NCBI GenBank assembly: GCA_012514545.1 | Contig: JAAZAC010000057.1 | Coordinates: forward strand, 1-31,500 | Direction: 5' to 3' | Source of the DNA: Actinomycetales bacterium | GTDB taxonomy: Bacteria; Actinomycetota; Actinomycetes; Actinomycetales; Cellulomonadaceae | DNA length: 31,500 nt | Shown here: positions 7,990 to 15,433 of the stretch, piece after piece | Layout: every line of letters starts with the position of its first letter | Numbering within the stretch: position 1 is the stretch's first letter | The notes under the pieces: model-generated | What the model was told of the DNA's origin: nothing | Seen by the model: the letters and a program-made list of their open reading frames with translations, nothing else | The model's database searches: none | Position numbers and translations under genes: made by a program

Positions 7990-10407
7990 GTGAGCGACGG
8001 CCTGCACCCCGACGACGTCGGCCTCGACGAGGCCACCGCGCGCCAGCGCTGGACCGCCCTCGCGGAGGAGATCCGCGACCACCAGTTCGCCTACTACGTG
8101 CGCGACGCGCCCACGATCAGCGACGCGGAGTACGACGCGCTGATGCGCCGGCTGGAGGCGCTCGAGGCGGCGTACGAGGAGTACGGGCTGCGCACGCCCG
8201 ACTCGCCGACGCAGGTGGTCGGCGGGACGTTCTCGACGGACTTCGCCGCCGTCGACCACGTCGAGCGGATGCTCAGCCTGGACAACGCCTTCTCGGTGGA
8301 CGAGGTGGCCGCCTGGGCGGAGCGCGTGCGGCGCGACCTCGACGGGGCCGGCGCCGGCCTGCACTACCTGTGCGAGCTGAAGATCGACGGGCTCGCGGTG
8401 GCGCTGCTGTACGAGCGCGGGCGCCTCGTGCGCGCCGCGACCCGCGGCGACGGCCGGACCGGCGAGGACGTGACGGCGAACGTGCGCACCATCGCCGGGG
8501 TGCCGCACCGACTCACCGGCGACGACGTGCCCGAGCGCATCGAGGTGCGCGGCGAGGTCTACTTCCCGGTCGCCGACTTCGAGGCGCTCAACGCTGCGCG
8601 GGTCGCGGCCGGCGAGGCGCCGTTCGCCAACCCCCGCAACTCCGCCGCGGGGTCGCTGCGGCAGAAGGACCCGCGGGTCACCGCCTCGCGCCCCCTGCGG
8701 CTCATCTGCCACGGCATCGGCGGCCTGGTGTGGGAGGGCCACGAGACCGCGACCGCGCGGCAGTCCGAGACGTACGCGCTGCTCGGGTCGTGGGGCCTGC
8801 CCGTGTCGGCGCACTACCGGGTCGTCGACGACCTCGACGGCATCCGCGCGATGATCGACGAGTACGCCGCCCGCCGGCACGACCTCGAGCACGAGATCGA
8901 CGGCGTCGTCGTCAAGGTCGACGAGGTCGCGCTGCAGCGTCGGCTCGGCGCCACGAGCCGCGCGCCGCGCTGGGCCATCGCCTTCAAGTACCCGCCGGAG
9001 GAGGTCAACACCCGGCTGCTGTCGATCGAGGTCAACGTCGGCCGCACCGGCCGGGTCACGCCGTTCGCGGTGATGGAGCCCGTGCGCGTGGCCGGCTCGA
9101 CCGTGTCGATGGCGACGCTGCACAACCAGGACGTCGTCCGCGCCAAAGGCGTGCGGATCGGCGACATGGTCGTGCTGCGCAAGGCCGGCGACGTCATCCC
9201 CGAGATCGTCGGGCCGGCCCCGCGCGCCGAGGACGACGACTGGCCGCGCCGCGAGTTCGTCATGCCGGCGGAGTGCCCCGCGTGCGGCACGCCGCTGCGC
9301 GCGATGCGCGAGGGCGAGGTGGACCTGCGCTGCCCGAACGCCCGCACGTGCCCGGCCCAGGTCCGCGGGCGGGTCGAGCACATCGGCTCGCGCGGGGCGC
9401 TGGACATCGAGGCGCTCGGCGAGGTGACCGCGGCCGCGCTGACGCAGCCGGAGGTGCCCGAGACGCCGCCCGTGCCGAGCGACGCGTACCTGTTCGACCT
9501 CGTCGGCTACCCGCTCGACGCGCCGGAGGAGGTGCGCGAGCGGGTGCGCGCCGAGAGCCTGCGCCGCCTCATGGCGGTCGAGGTGGTCGTGCGCGACCCC
9601 GAGACGGGGGAGCCGCGCGTCGACGACGACGGCGTGGTGCGCCGTCGGGCCCCGTTCCGGCGCGCGGTCAGCCACAGCAGGGCGGAGCGCGAGCGGGCCG
9701 CCGCGGAGGGCCGCACGCTCGAGCCGTGGGCGCCGTCGGCCGCGGCCCTGACGCTCCTCGACCAGCTCGACGCGGCCAAGACCAAGCCGTTCTGGCGCGT
9801 CCTCGTGGCGCTGAGCATCCGCAACGTGGGCCCGACGGCGGCGCGCGCCCTCGCGCAGCGGTTCGGCTCCATGGCCGCGCTGCGCGAGGTGCTCGACGGT
9901 GACCGCGCGGCCGCGGTCGCGACGCTGTCCGAGGTCGAGGGCGTCGGGCCGGTCATCGCCGAGTCGCTGCTCGACTGGTACGCCGAGGACTGGCACCGCG
10001 AGATCCTCGACCGCTGGGCCGCGGCGGGCGTGGTCATGCGCGACGAGCCCGACGACTCGGTGCCGCGCACGCTCGAGGGGCTGACCGTCGTCGTCACGGG
10101 CTCGCTCGAGGGCTTCTCCCGCGACGGCGCCAAGGAGGCGATCGTCGCGCGCGGCGGCAAGGCGGCCGGCAGCGTGTCGAAGAAGACGGACTTCGTCGTC
10201 GTGGGGGAGAACGCGGGCTCGAAGGAGGCCAAGGCGCGCGAGCTCGGCCTGCGGATCCTCGACGAGGCGCAGTTCGTGGCGCTGCTCGCGGGCGGGCCCG
10301 CCGCGCTCGACGGGCCGGACGGCGCGGGCGACGACGACGCGGGCGACGCCGGAGCCGCCGACGCCCCCGCCGACGCCCCCGACGACGCCGGGGAGGGCCG
10401 GGCATGA
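7990..10407 (+). CDS. ligA: NAD-dependent DNA ligase LigA
   Basis: LigA (805 residues) seals nicks in replication and repair using NAD+. Order of parts: domain Ia with HxxxYYxRDAP (about 31-41), adenylation domain with active lysine Lys131 in CELKIDGLAV, OB fold (about 320-400, with VGRTGRVTPFA), Cys4 zinc finger (Cys429, 432, 448, 454), helix-hairpin-helix region, and C-terminal BRCT (about 692-770). Between the zinc finger and the hairpin helices (about residues 485-590) lies a charged insertion, and the GFGEKSA-type motif seen in E. coli LigA is missing. I recall similar insertions in Arthrobacter-type ligases, so this is probably lineage-typical. After BRCT comes a tail rich in Asp/Ala/Gly/Pro of about 35 residues. 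The GTG start is 6 bases after a weak GATGAT box. The stop overlaps the next gene (ATGA). Confidence 0.95.
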   Translation: MSDGLHPDDVGLDEATARQRWTALAEEIRDHQFAYYVRDAPTISDAEYDALMRRLEALEAAYEEYGLRTPDSPTQVVGGTFSTDFAAVDHVERMLSLDNAFSVDEVAAWAERVRRDLDGAGAGLHYLCELKIDGLAVALLYERGRLVRAATRGDGRTGEDVTANVRTIAGVPHRLTGDDVPERIEVRGEVYFPVADFEALNAARVAAGEAPFANPRNSAAGSLRQKDPRVTASRPLRLICHGIGGLVWEGHETATARQSETYALLGSWGLPVSAHYRVVDDLDGIRAMIDEYAARRHDLEHEIDGVVVKVDEVALQRRLGATSRAPRWAIAFKYPPEEVNTRLLSIEVNVGRTGRVTPFAVMEPVRVAGSTVSMATLHNQDVVRAKGVRIGDMVVLRKAGDVIPEIVGPAPRAEDDDWPRREFVMPAECPACGTPLRAMREGEVDLRCPNARTCPAQVRGRVEHIGSRGALDIEALGEVTAAALTQPEVPETPPVPSDAYLFDLVGYPLDAPEEVRERVRAESLRRLMAVEVVVRDPETGEPRVDDDGVVRRRAPFRRAVSHSRAERERAAAEGRTLEPWAPSAAALTLLDQLDAAKTKPFWRVLVALSIRNVGPTAARALAQRFGSMAALREVLDGDRAAAVATLSEVEGVGPVIAESLLDWYAEDWHREILDRWAAAGVVMRDEPDDSVPRTLEGLTVVVTGSLEGFSRDGAKEAIVARGGKAAGSVSKKTDFVVVGENAGSKEAKARELGLRILDEAQFVALLAGGPAALDGPDGAGDDDAGDAGAADAPADAPDDAGEGRA

Positions 10408-10913
10408 CGGTCACCGTGCGCGTCGCCGAGCCGGACGACCTCGAGCGGGTCGGCGAGCTGACCGCGCAGGCCTACCTCACCGACGCGCTCGTCGACCCGG
10501 ACCACTGGTACGTGGGCGAGCTGCGCGACGCCGCGCGGCGGGCGCGGGAGGCGACGGTGCTCGTCGCCGTCGACGGCGACCGCGTCGTCGGCACCATCAC
10601 GCTCGCGCCGGCGGGCTCGCCGTACGCCGAGATCGCGCAGCAGGGGGAGATGGAGCTGCGCATGCTCGCCGTGGACCCGGCGGCCCGGGGGCGGGGGGTC
10701 GGCGAGCGCCTCATGCGGGCGGCGATCGAGCGGGGGCTCGGCTGGGGCGCGCACGCCGTCGTGCTGTCGACGATGCCCGAGATGCGCGCGGCCCAGCGCG
10801 TGTACGACCGGATGGGGCTGCGCCGCGCGCCCGAGCGCGACTGGACGGGCGAGTCCGGCATCACGTTCCTCACCTACGTGGCCGACCAGACCACCGCCGG
10901 GGAGCACCGATGA
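10404..10913 (+). CDS. GNAT family N-acetyltransferase
   Basis: This is a single-domain acetyltransferase of 169 residues that should use acetyl-CoA to acylate an amine. The acetyl-CoA pyrophosphate-binding motif is clear in LAVDPAARGRGVGERLM (motif A, R-G-R-G-V-G). The N-terminus VTVRVAEPDDLERVGELTAQAY is typical of GNAT beta1-alpha1, and the stretch VVLSTMPEMRAAQRVYDRMGLRRAPERDW is the usual C-terminal half (alpha4/beta6). The substrate cannot be read from the sequence. The start overlaps the ligA stop by 4 bases and the stop overlaps the aldehyde dehydrogenase start by 4 bases, so it is translationally coupled on both sides. Confidence 0.9.
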   Translation: MTVTVRVAEPDDLERVGELTAQAYLTDALVDPDHWYVGELRDAARRAREATVLVAVDGDRVVGTITLAPAGSPYAEIAQQGEMELRMLAVDPAARGRGVGERLMRAAIERGLGWGAHAVVLSTMPEMRAAQRVYDRMGLRRAPERDWTGESGITFLTYVADQTTAGEHR

Positions 10914-12364
10914 CCGGCGCCGGCACGCCGTGGCCCGCCGTGGACCCGGCGACCTGGTCCGCGTACGCCGCGGCCGCCGACGGGCCCGGGTTCGACGTCC
11001 GCGACCCGGCGACCGGCGACGCGATCGCCCGCCTGCGGGACGACGACGAGCGCGCCGCCGACGCCGCGGTCGCGCGCGCCGTCGCGGCCGCGGACGCCTG
11101 GGCGGCCACCCCCGCCCGCGAGCGCTCCGACGTGCTCCTGCGCGCGTTCGCCGCGATGCGCGAGCGCCGCGAGGAGCTCGCCGCCCTCGTCTCGCTCGAG
11201 AACGGCAAGGCCCGGGCCGACGCGCTCGCGGAGGTGGACTACGCCGCCGAGTTCTTCCGCTGGTACGCCGAGGAGGCGGTCCGGCTCCGCGGCGAGCTGT
11301 TCACCAACCCGGCCGGGACCAACCGTGTGCTCGTCTCGCACGAGCCGGTCGGCGTGTGCGTGCTCGTCACGCCGTGGAACTTCCCGGCCGCGATGGCCAC
11401 CCGCAAGATCGGGCCGGCGCTCGCGGCCGGCTGCACCGCGATCCTCAAGCCCGCGTCCGAGACCCCGCTCACGGCGATCGCCGTCGCCGGGATCCTGCGC
11501 GAGGCCGGGCTGCCCGACGGCGTCCTGCAGCTCGTCGTCACCACGCGCCCCCGGGAGGTGGTCGCCCGGCTGCTCGAGCACGACGCCGTCCGGCTGCTCT
11601 CGTTCACCGGGTCCACCGAGGTGGGCCGCACCCTGCTCGCGCAGGCGGCAGCCTCCGTGCAGCGCACGACCATGGAGCTCGGCGGCAACGCGCCGTTCCT
11701 CGTGCTCGACGACGCCGACCTCGACGCGGCGGTGGCCGGCGCCATGGTCGCGAAGATGCGCAACGCCGGGCAGGCGTGCACCGCGGCGAACCGCTTCTAC
11801 GTGCAGTCCGGCGTCCACGACGCGTTCGTCGACGCGCTGTGCGCGCGGATGGCGGCCGTCGTCGTCGGTCCCGCGTCCGACCCGGCCACGGAGTGCGGCC
11901 CGCTCGTCAACGCCGCCGCCGTCGACAAGGTCGTCGACCTCGTCGACGACGCGGTCGCGCGCGGCGCCCGCGTCCGCCTCGGCGGCGTGCGCCCCGAGGG
12001 TGGGCCGGGCACCTTCTACCCGCCGACGGTCCTCGTCGACGTGCCGCCCGACGCGCGGATCCTCGCCGAGGAGGTCTTCGGCCCCGTCGCGCCCGTGGTC
12101 CGGTTCGACGACGTGGACGAGGCCGTCGCGGCGGCCAACGACACGATCCACGGGCTCGTGTCCTACCTCTACACCGGCGACCTCGCCGAGGGCCTGCGGA
12201 TCGCGCGCCGCCTGCGCGCGGGGATGGTCGCGGTCAACCGCGGCCTGGTGTCCGACCCGGCGGCGCCGTTCGGGGGCGTCAAGCAGAGCGGCGTCGGCCG
12301 CGAGGGCTCCCACGAGGGGCTCCTCGAGTACGTCGACGTCAAGTACGTCGCGACCACCTGGTAG
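10910..12364 (+). CDS. gabD: NAD(P)-dependent aldehyde dehydrogenase, succinate-semialdehyde type
   Basis: This 484-residue enzyme of the ALDH superfamily most resembles succinate-semialdehyde dehydrogenase (GABA and polyamine catabolism feeding succinate). Motifs: TPWNFPAAMATRKIGPALAAGCTAILKPASETPLTA for cofactor binding, FTGSTEVG, the general base Glu256 in MELGGNAPF, the catalytic Cys290 in NAGQACTAANRFYVQ, EVFGPVAPV, and the C-terminal PFGGVKQSGVGREGSHEGLLEYVDVKYV, which is the form typical of GabD-like enzymes. No GABA transaminase is adjacent, so the substrate is assigned from family likeness only. It starts with ATG overlapping the upstream acetyltransferase stop. Confidence 0.85.
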   Translation: MTGAGTPWPAVDPATWSAYAAAADGPGFDVRDPATGDAIARLRDDDERAADAAVARAVAAADAWAATPARERSDVLLRAFAAMRERREELAALVSLENGKARADALAEVDYAAEFFRWYAEEAVRLRGELFTNPAGTNRVLVSHEPVGVCVLVTPWNFPAAMATRKIGPALAAGCTAILKPASETPLTAIAVAGILREAGLPDGVLQLVVTTRPREVVARLLEHDAVRLLSFTGSTEVGRTLLAQAAASVQRTTMELGGNAPFLVLDDADLDAAVAGAMVAKMRNAGQACTAANRFYVQSGVHDAFVDALCARMAAVVVGPASDPATECGPLVNAAAVDKVVDLVDDAVARGARVRLGGVRPEGGPGTFYPPTVLVDVPPDARILAEEVFGPVAPVVRFDDVDEAVAAANDTIHGLVSYLYTGDLAEGLRIARRLRAGMVAVNRGLVSDPAAPFGGVKQSGVGREGSHEGLLEYVDVKYVATTW

Positions 12365-12395
12365 TCGTCGCCCTGCCGCAGCGCGCCGGCCGGGT

Positions 12396-12401
12396 GACAC
12401 T
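12396..12401 (+). promoter_or_regulatory. -10-like box before gene at 12408
   Basis: GACACT ends 6 bases before the ATG, with no ribosome binding site between. This suggests a separate leaderless transcript that starts after the aldehyde dehydrogenase. Confidence 0.4.
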
Positions 12402-12407
12402 GGTGCC

Positions 12408-12845
12408 ATGGACACGGGCCTGGTCTCCGCTCGCCTCGCCGCCGACCTGCGTGACGCGGGCCTGCGCTGGACCCCCGCGCCGGGCGACCGGTTCGTCATC
12501 CCGAAGCCCGGCCTCGAGGGGTCGGTCTTCACGCTGAGCGAGATGACGATCGAGGCGCACGAGTACCCGACGGGCACGGTCCTCGGCTTCAACGGCACGA
12601 CCGAGTGGGCGCTGGACTCCGTCGCCAAGGAGGAGGCGCTGTGGCTGCCCCGGGAGGACCAGGTCCGCGACCTCCTGGGCGGGACCTTCCGGTCGCTGCG
12701 GCGCGTGGACGACGAGTACGTCGTCACGACGCGCGACGCGGGCGGCGCCGAGCACGAGTACCGGGCCCGCGCCGCGGCGGAGGCCTACGGCCTCGCGCTC
12801 CTCGCGCTCGTCCGGCGTGCGATGGCGGAGGTCCACGCCTCCTGA
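12408..12845 (+). CDS. Conserved actinobacterial hypothetical protein
   Basis: This 145-residue cytoplasmic protein has no catalytic motif that I recognise. It starts MDTGLVSARLAADLRDAGLRW, contains GDRFVIPKPGLEGSVFTLSEM and a tryptophan-bearing core NGTTEWALDS followed by EEALWLPREDQVRDLLGG, and ends in an alanine-rich helix. I recall similar proteins in other Micrococcales, often annotated as hypothetical or, without good reason, as pilus-related. There is no signal peptide or membrane segment. The frame has near-total G/C third positions and a -10-like box 6 bases before the ATG. It lies 43 bases after the dehydrogenase gene and converges on the response regulator with a 39-base gap. Confidence 0.8.
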   Translation: MDTGLVSARLAADLRDAGLRWTPAPGDRFVIPKPGLEGSVFTLSEMTIEAHEYPTGTVLGFNGTTEWALDSVAKEEALWLPREDQVRDLLGGTFRSLRRVDDEYVVTTRDAGGAEHEYRARAAAEAYGLALLALVRRAMAEVHAS

Positions 12846-12874
12846 ACGCCCTGACGCCCTGAACGCCCTGGCGC
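12841..12874. repeat. 17-base tandem repeat, two copies, at convergent gene ends
   Basis: CCTGAACGCCCTGACGC (12841-12857) is followed directly by CCTGAACGCCCTGGCGC (12858-12874), differing at one base. The first copy includes the stop codon of the gene ending at 12845. This is probably a slippage product and a minor feature. Confidence 0.8.
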
Positions 12875-12884
12875 GCGGCGTGGC

Positions 12885-13538
12885 TCAGGCGGTGCGCGCC
12901 CGCAGCCAGGCGAGGACGGCGAGCACCCGCCGGTGGTGCGCGTCCGACGGCGGGAGGCCGAGCTTGGCGAACACGTTGCCGACGTGCTTCTCGACCGCCC
13001 CCGCGCTGACGACGAGCGCCTCGGCGATCGCGGCGTTCGAGCGGCCCTCGGCCATGAGCACGAGCACCTCGCGCTCGCGGGGCGTGAGCGTCTCGAGGGG
13101 GTCGGCGGCGCGCCGGGTCACGACGAGCTGCGCCACGACGTCGGGGTCGAGCGCCGAGCCCCCGCCCGCCACCCGCGCGAGGGCGTCGGCGAGCGTGTCG
13201 AGGTCCTGCACGCGGTCCTTGAGCAGGTAGCCCACGCCGCCCCGGCCGTCGGCGAGCAGGTCGCGGGCGTAGGACTCCTCGACGTACTGCGACAGCACGA
13301 GGACGCCGACGTCGGGCAGCGCGCGCCGCAGCTCCACGGCCGCCCGCAGGCCGTCGTCGGTGAACGTCGGGGGCATGCGGACGTCGACGACGGCGACGTC
13401 GGGCCGGTGCTCGAGCGCGGCGGGCACGATCCGCGTGGCGTCGTCGACGGCGGCGACGACCTCGTGGCCGGCCTCCGCGAGCAGCCGCACGAGGCCCTCG
13501 CGCAGGAGCACCGAGTCCTCGGCGAGCAGGATGCGCAT
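12885..13538 (-). CDS. NarL/LuxR-family response regulator
   Basis: This is a two-component response regulator of 217 residues. The receiver domain (1 to about 120) shows the acidic pair in LLAEDS, the phospho-acceptor Asp52 in VAVVDVRMPP, and Lys107 in GYLLKDRV. The C-terminal LuxR-type helix-turn-helix (about 150-210) contains LTPREREVLVLMAEGRSNAAIA and VEKHVGNVFAKLGL. It lies 72 bases downstream of the sensor kinase gene on the same strand and should be its partner. Its ATG lies 6 bases after a minus-strand CAGAGT, so it may have its own leaderless promoter, and a strong hairpin separates it from the kinase gene. The target genes are unknown; the palindrome at 15057 is a candidate binding site. 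Confidence 0.93.
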   Translation of the reverse strand: MRILLAEDSVLLREGLVRLLAEAGHEVVAAVDDATRIVPAALEHRPDVAVVDVRMPPTFTDDGLRAAVELRRALPDVGVLVLSQYVEESYARDLLADGRGGVGYLLKDRVQDLDTLADALARVAGGGSALDPDVVAQLVVTRRAADPLETLTPREREVLVLMAEGRSNAAIAEALVVSAGAVEKHVGNVFAKLGLPPSDAHHRRVLAVLAWLRARTA

Positions 13539-13558
13539 GCGCCCACTCTGCCGCGCCG

Positions 13559-13589
13559 CGCCGCCGCGGGGGAGCGCCCCGCGGCGGCG
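13559..13589. terminator. Perfect 13-base stem between kinase and regulator genes
   Basis: CGCCGCCGCGGGG (13559-13571) and its exact inverse CCCCGCGGCGGCG (13577-13589) flank a 5-base loop. In the direction of transcription it follows the kinase stop (13611) by about 20 bases. No U-tract is present. It could cause partial termination or protect the kinase mRNA end, giving unequal kinase and regulator levels. Confidence 0.5.
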
Positions 13590-13610
13590 GGTCGGGCGGC
13601 ACGGGTCGGG

Positions 13611-14999
13611 TCAGGACCAGGGCAGCGTCGCGCGGACGACGGTCGGGCCGCCCTCGGGGCTGGCGACGGACAGCAGGCCGCCGAGCCCCTCGACGCGGTC
13701 GACGAGCCCGGCGAGCCCGTGGCCCTTGGCCACCGCGGCCCCGCCGACGCCGTCGTCGACCACCTCGACGGCGACCACGCGGTCGTCCCCCTCGCCGGCG
13801 CCCCACACGCGCACGACGGCGACGCTCGCCCGGGCGTGCTTCGCGACGTTGGCCAGGGCCTCCGTGACGACGAAGTACGCGGCGGCCTCGACGGCGGGCG
13901 CGGGCCGGTCCTCGAGCGCCACGTCCACCGTGGTCGGCACCGCGGCGCGCGCGGCGACGGCGGCGAGGGCGGCCTCGAGCCCGCGGTCGGCGAGGATCGG
14001 CGGCGCGATGCCGCGCGACAGGGCGCGCAGCTCGGCGAGCGTCTCGGCGGCCTGCGCGCGGGCCTCGGCGAGCAGGCGGCGGGCCTCGTCGGGGTCCTCG
14101 TCGAGGCGGCGCTCGGCCGCGGACAGGTCCATGCCGAGGCGCACGAGGCGCTGCTGCGGCCCGTCGTGGATGTCCCGCTCGAGCCGGCGCAGGGAGGCGG
14201 TCTCCGCGGCCGCGGCCGCGGCCCGGCGCGCGGTGAGGTCGGACACCTGCTCCTGGAGCGCGCGCCGCGAGGCGCCGGTGAGCAGCCAGGAGGCGAGCCC
14301 CGCGTGCAGGGCCGCGCACCAGCGCATGACGGGCGGCAGGCTCAGGGCGAGCAGGGCGCCGAGGACGAGGTTGACCTGGGCGTCGGTCACGGGCAGGTCG
14401 AGCAGGTCGGCCAGCCCCTGGTTGTCGTCGGGCAGCCAGCGCTCCCAGAACCAGTAGGTGAGGCCGCCGAGGGCGCCCGCCCACCACCCGACCACGACGG
14501 AGAACGTGAAGCACGACAGCGCGAGCGCGAGGACCCCGTGCAGGGCCGCCGCCCAGCGCTTCGGGTCGGTCAGCCGCAGCCACTGCGCGCGCAGCCCGAC
14601 GCCGGACACCGGCGCGTAGACGATCGGCGCGAGCTCGGTGCCCCGCGCGCGCAGCCGGACGCGCTCGAGCCGCTCGAAGCCCATGGCGACGCCGAGCATC
14701 ACCGCGCCGAGCGGCACGCCGACCCACACGACCACGAGGCCGGCGGCGAGGCTGAGCCCCGTCACCAACACGACGAACGAGGCGAGCGAGATCGGGAACG
14801 TCAGCAGGAGGTACACCGAGTCCCGGACGGCCTGGGCGAGCACGTCCGGCAGCGGGGCGCCCGGCCCGGGCGGGCCGGGCGGGCCGCTCGTGGCGGCCGG
14901 GGCGGCGGTCGGCGGGGCACCGAGGGGCGGCGCGCCGTCGTCGGGCAGGGAGGGCCCGGCCGGGGTGGCGGGCCCGGTGGCGGTGGGCATCCGGGTCAT
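13611..14999 (-). CDS. Sensor histidine kinase (HisKA_3 type) with N-terminal membrane sensor
   Basis: This 462-residue kinase has an N-terminal membrane sensor with about four hydrophobic segments in two pairs. The first pair is around YLLLTFPISLASFVVLV and LAAGLVVVWVGVPLGAVML; the second is around LHGVLALALSCFTFSVVVG and, after a short soluble loop, LVLGALLALSLPPVM. This arrangement resembles the Pfam putative-sensor family of actinobacterial kinases. The dimerisation/phospho-acceptor box reads RRLERDIHDGPQQRL with His278. The ATPase part has the N-box TEALANVAKHA, DDGVGG, and GHGLAGLVDRVEGLGG. The ATG at 14999 was chosen because the upstream extension runs through the palindromic promoter region; ATG at 14990 is equally possible. 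The first 45 residues are Pro/Ala/Gly-rich. Its partner regulator is the next gene. The signal is unknown. Confidence 0.9.
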   Translation of the reverse strand: MTRMPTATGPATPAGPSLPDDGAPPLGAPPTAAPAATSGPPGPPGPGAPLPDVLAQAVRDSVYLLLTFPISLASFVVLVTGLSLAAGLVVVWVGVPLGAVMLGVAMGFERLERVRLRARGTELAPIVYAPVSGVGLRAQWLRLTDPKRWAAALHGVLALALSCFTFSVVVGWWAGALGGLTYWFWERWLPDDNQGLADLLDLPVTDAQVNLVLGALLALSLPPVMRWCAALHAGLASWLLTGASRRALQEQVSDLTARRAAAAAAETASLRRLERDIHDGPQQRLVRLGMDLSAAERRLDEDPDEARRLLAEARAQAAETLAELRALSRGIAPPILADRGLEAALAAVAARAAVPTTVDVALEDRPAPAVEAAAYFVVTEALANVAKHARASVAVVRVWGAGEGDDRVVAVEVVDDGVGGAAVAKGHGLAGLVDRVEGLGGLLSVASPEGGPTVVRATLPWS

Positions 15000-15056
15000 G
15001 TCCCGATCGTCGGGCGGGCGGCCCGGTCGGCACGATCCGGCTGCCGGGCCGATCCA

Positions 15057-15076
15057 GGGTAGGGCCAGCCCTACCC
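15057..15076. promoter_or_regulatory. Perfect 20-base palindrome, candidate autoregulatory operator
   Basis: GGGTAGGGC (15057-15065) and its exact inverse GCCCTACCC (15068-15076) flank CA. It lies in the divergent region between the sensor kinase and gatC, 57 bases upstream of the kinase ATG. On the minus strand a -10-like TACCCT (15061 to 15056) overlaps its distal arm, so a bound protein would cover the kinase promoter. NarL-family regulators bind such inverted sites and often control their own operon. The gatC -10 box is about 50 bases away on the other side. Confidence 0.6.
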
Positions 15077-15123
15077 CGCGGTCCGCGGCTCCCGGACGAA
15101 ACGGCTCGGACACGTGCCGCCAC

Positions 15124-15129
15124 TAGACT
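15124..15129 (+). promoter_or_regulatory. -10 box of leaderless gatCAB promoter
   Basis: TAGACT ends 7 bases before the gatC ATG (15137) with no ribosome binding site between. It is identical to the box before the cysteine desulfurase. Confidence 0.55.
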
Positions 15130-15136
15130 CGCGCGC

Positions 15137-15433
15137 ATGTCCACCATCTCCCGCGAGGAGGTCGCGCGCCTGGCGGGCCTCGCGCGGATCGACCTCACCG
15201 AGTCCGAGCTGACGCGCCTCGCCGGCGAGCTCGACGTCATCGTCGAGGCCGTCGCGACGGTGAGCCGGGTGGCCACCGACGACGTCCCCGCGACGAGCCA
15301 CCCGCTGCCGCTGCACAACGTCTTCCGGCCCGACGTCGTCACCGCGACGCTGCCCGTCGAGGAGGCCCTCGCGGCCGCCCCGGCGGCCGAGGACGGCCGG
15401 TTCGCCGTGCCGCAGATCCTCGAGGAGGACTGA
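15137..15433 (+). CDS. gatC: Asp-tRNA(Asn)/Glu-tRNA(Gln) amidotransferase subunit GatC
   Basis: GatC (98 residues) is the small clamp that holds GatA and GatB together in the amidotransferase making Gln-tRNA(Gln), and Asn-tRNA(Asn) where needed, from misacylated tRNAs. The N-terminus shows the family pattern ISREEVARLAGLARIDLTESE. The middle has an amphipathic LAGELDVIVEAVATVSRV helix, and the C-terminal part has the expected PLPLHNVFRPDVV and DGRFAVPQILEE. It is of normal length. The stop shares one base with the gatA start (TGATG), so the two are coupled. It is the first gene of a run reaching 19986. Confidence 0.95.
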   Translation: MSTISREEVARLAGLARIDLTESELTRLAGELDVIVEAVATVSRVATDDVPATSHPLPLHNVFRPDVVTATLPVEEALAAAPAAEDGRFAVPQILEED

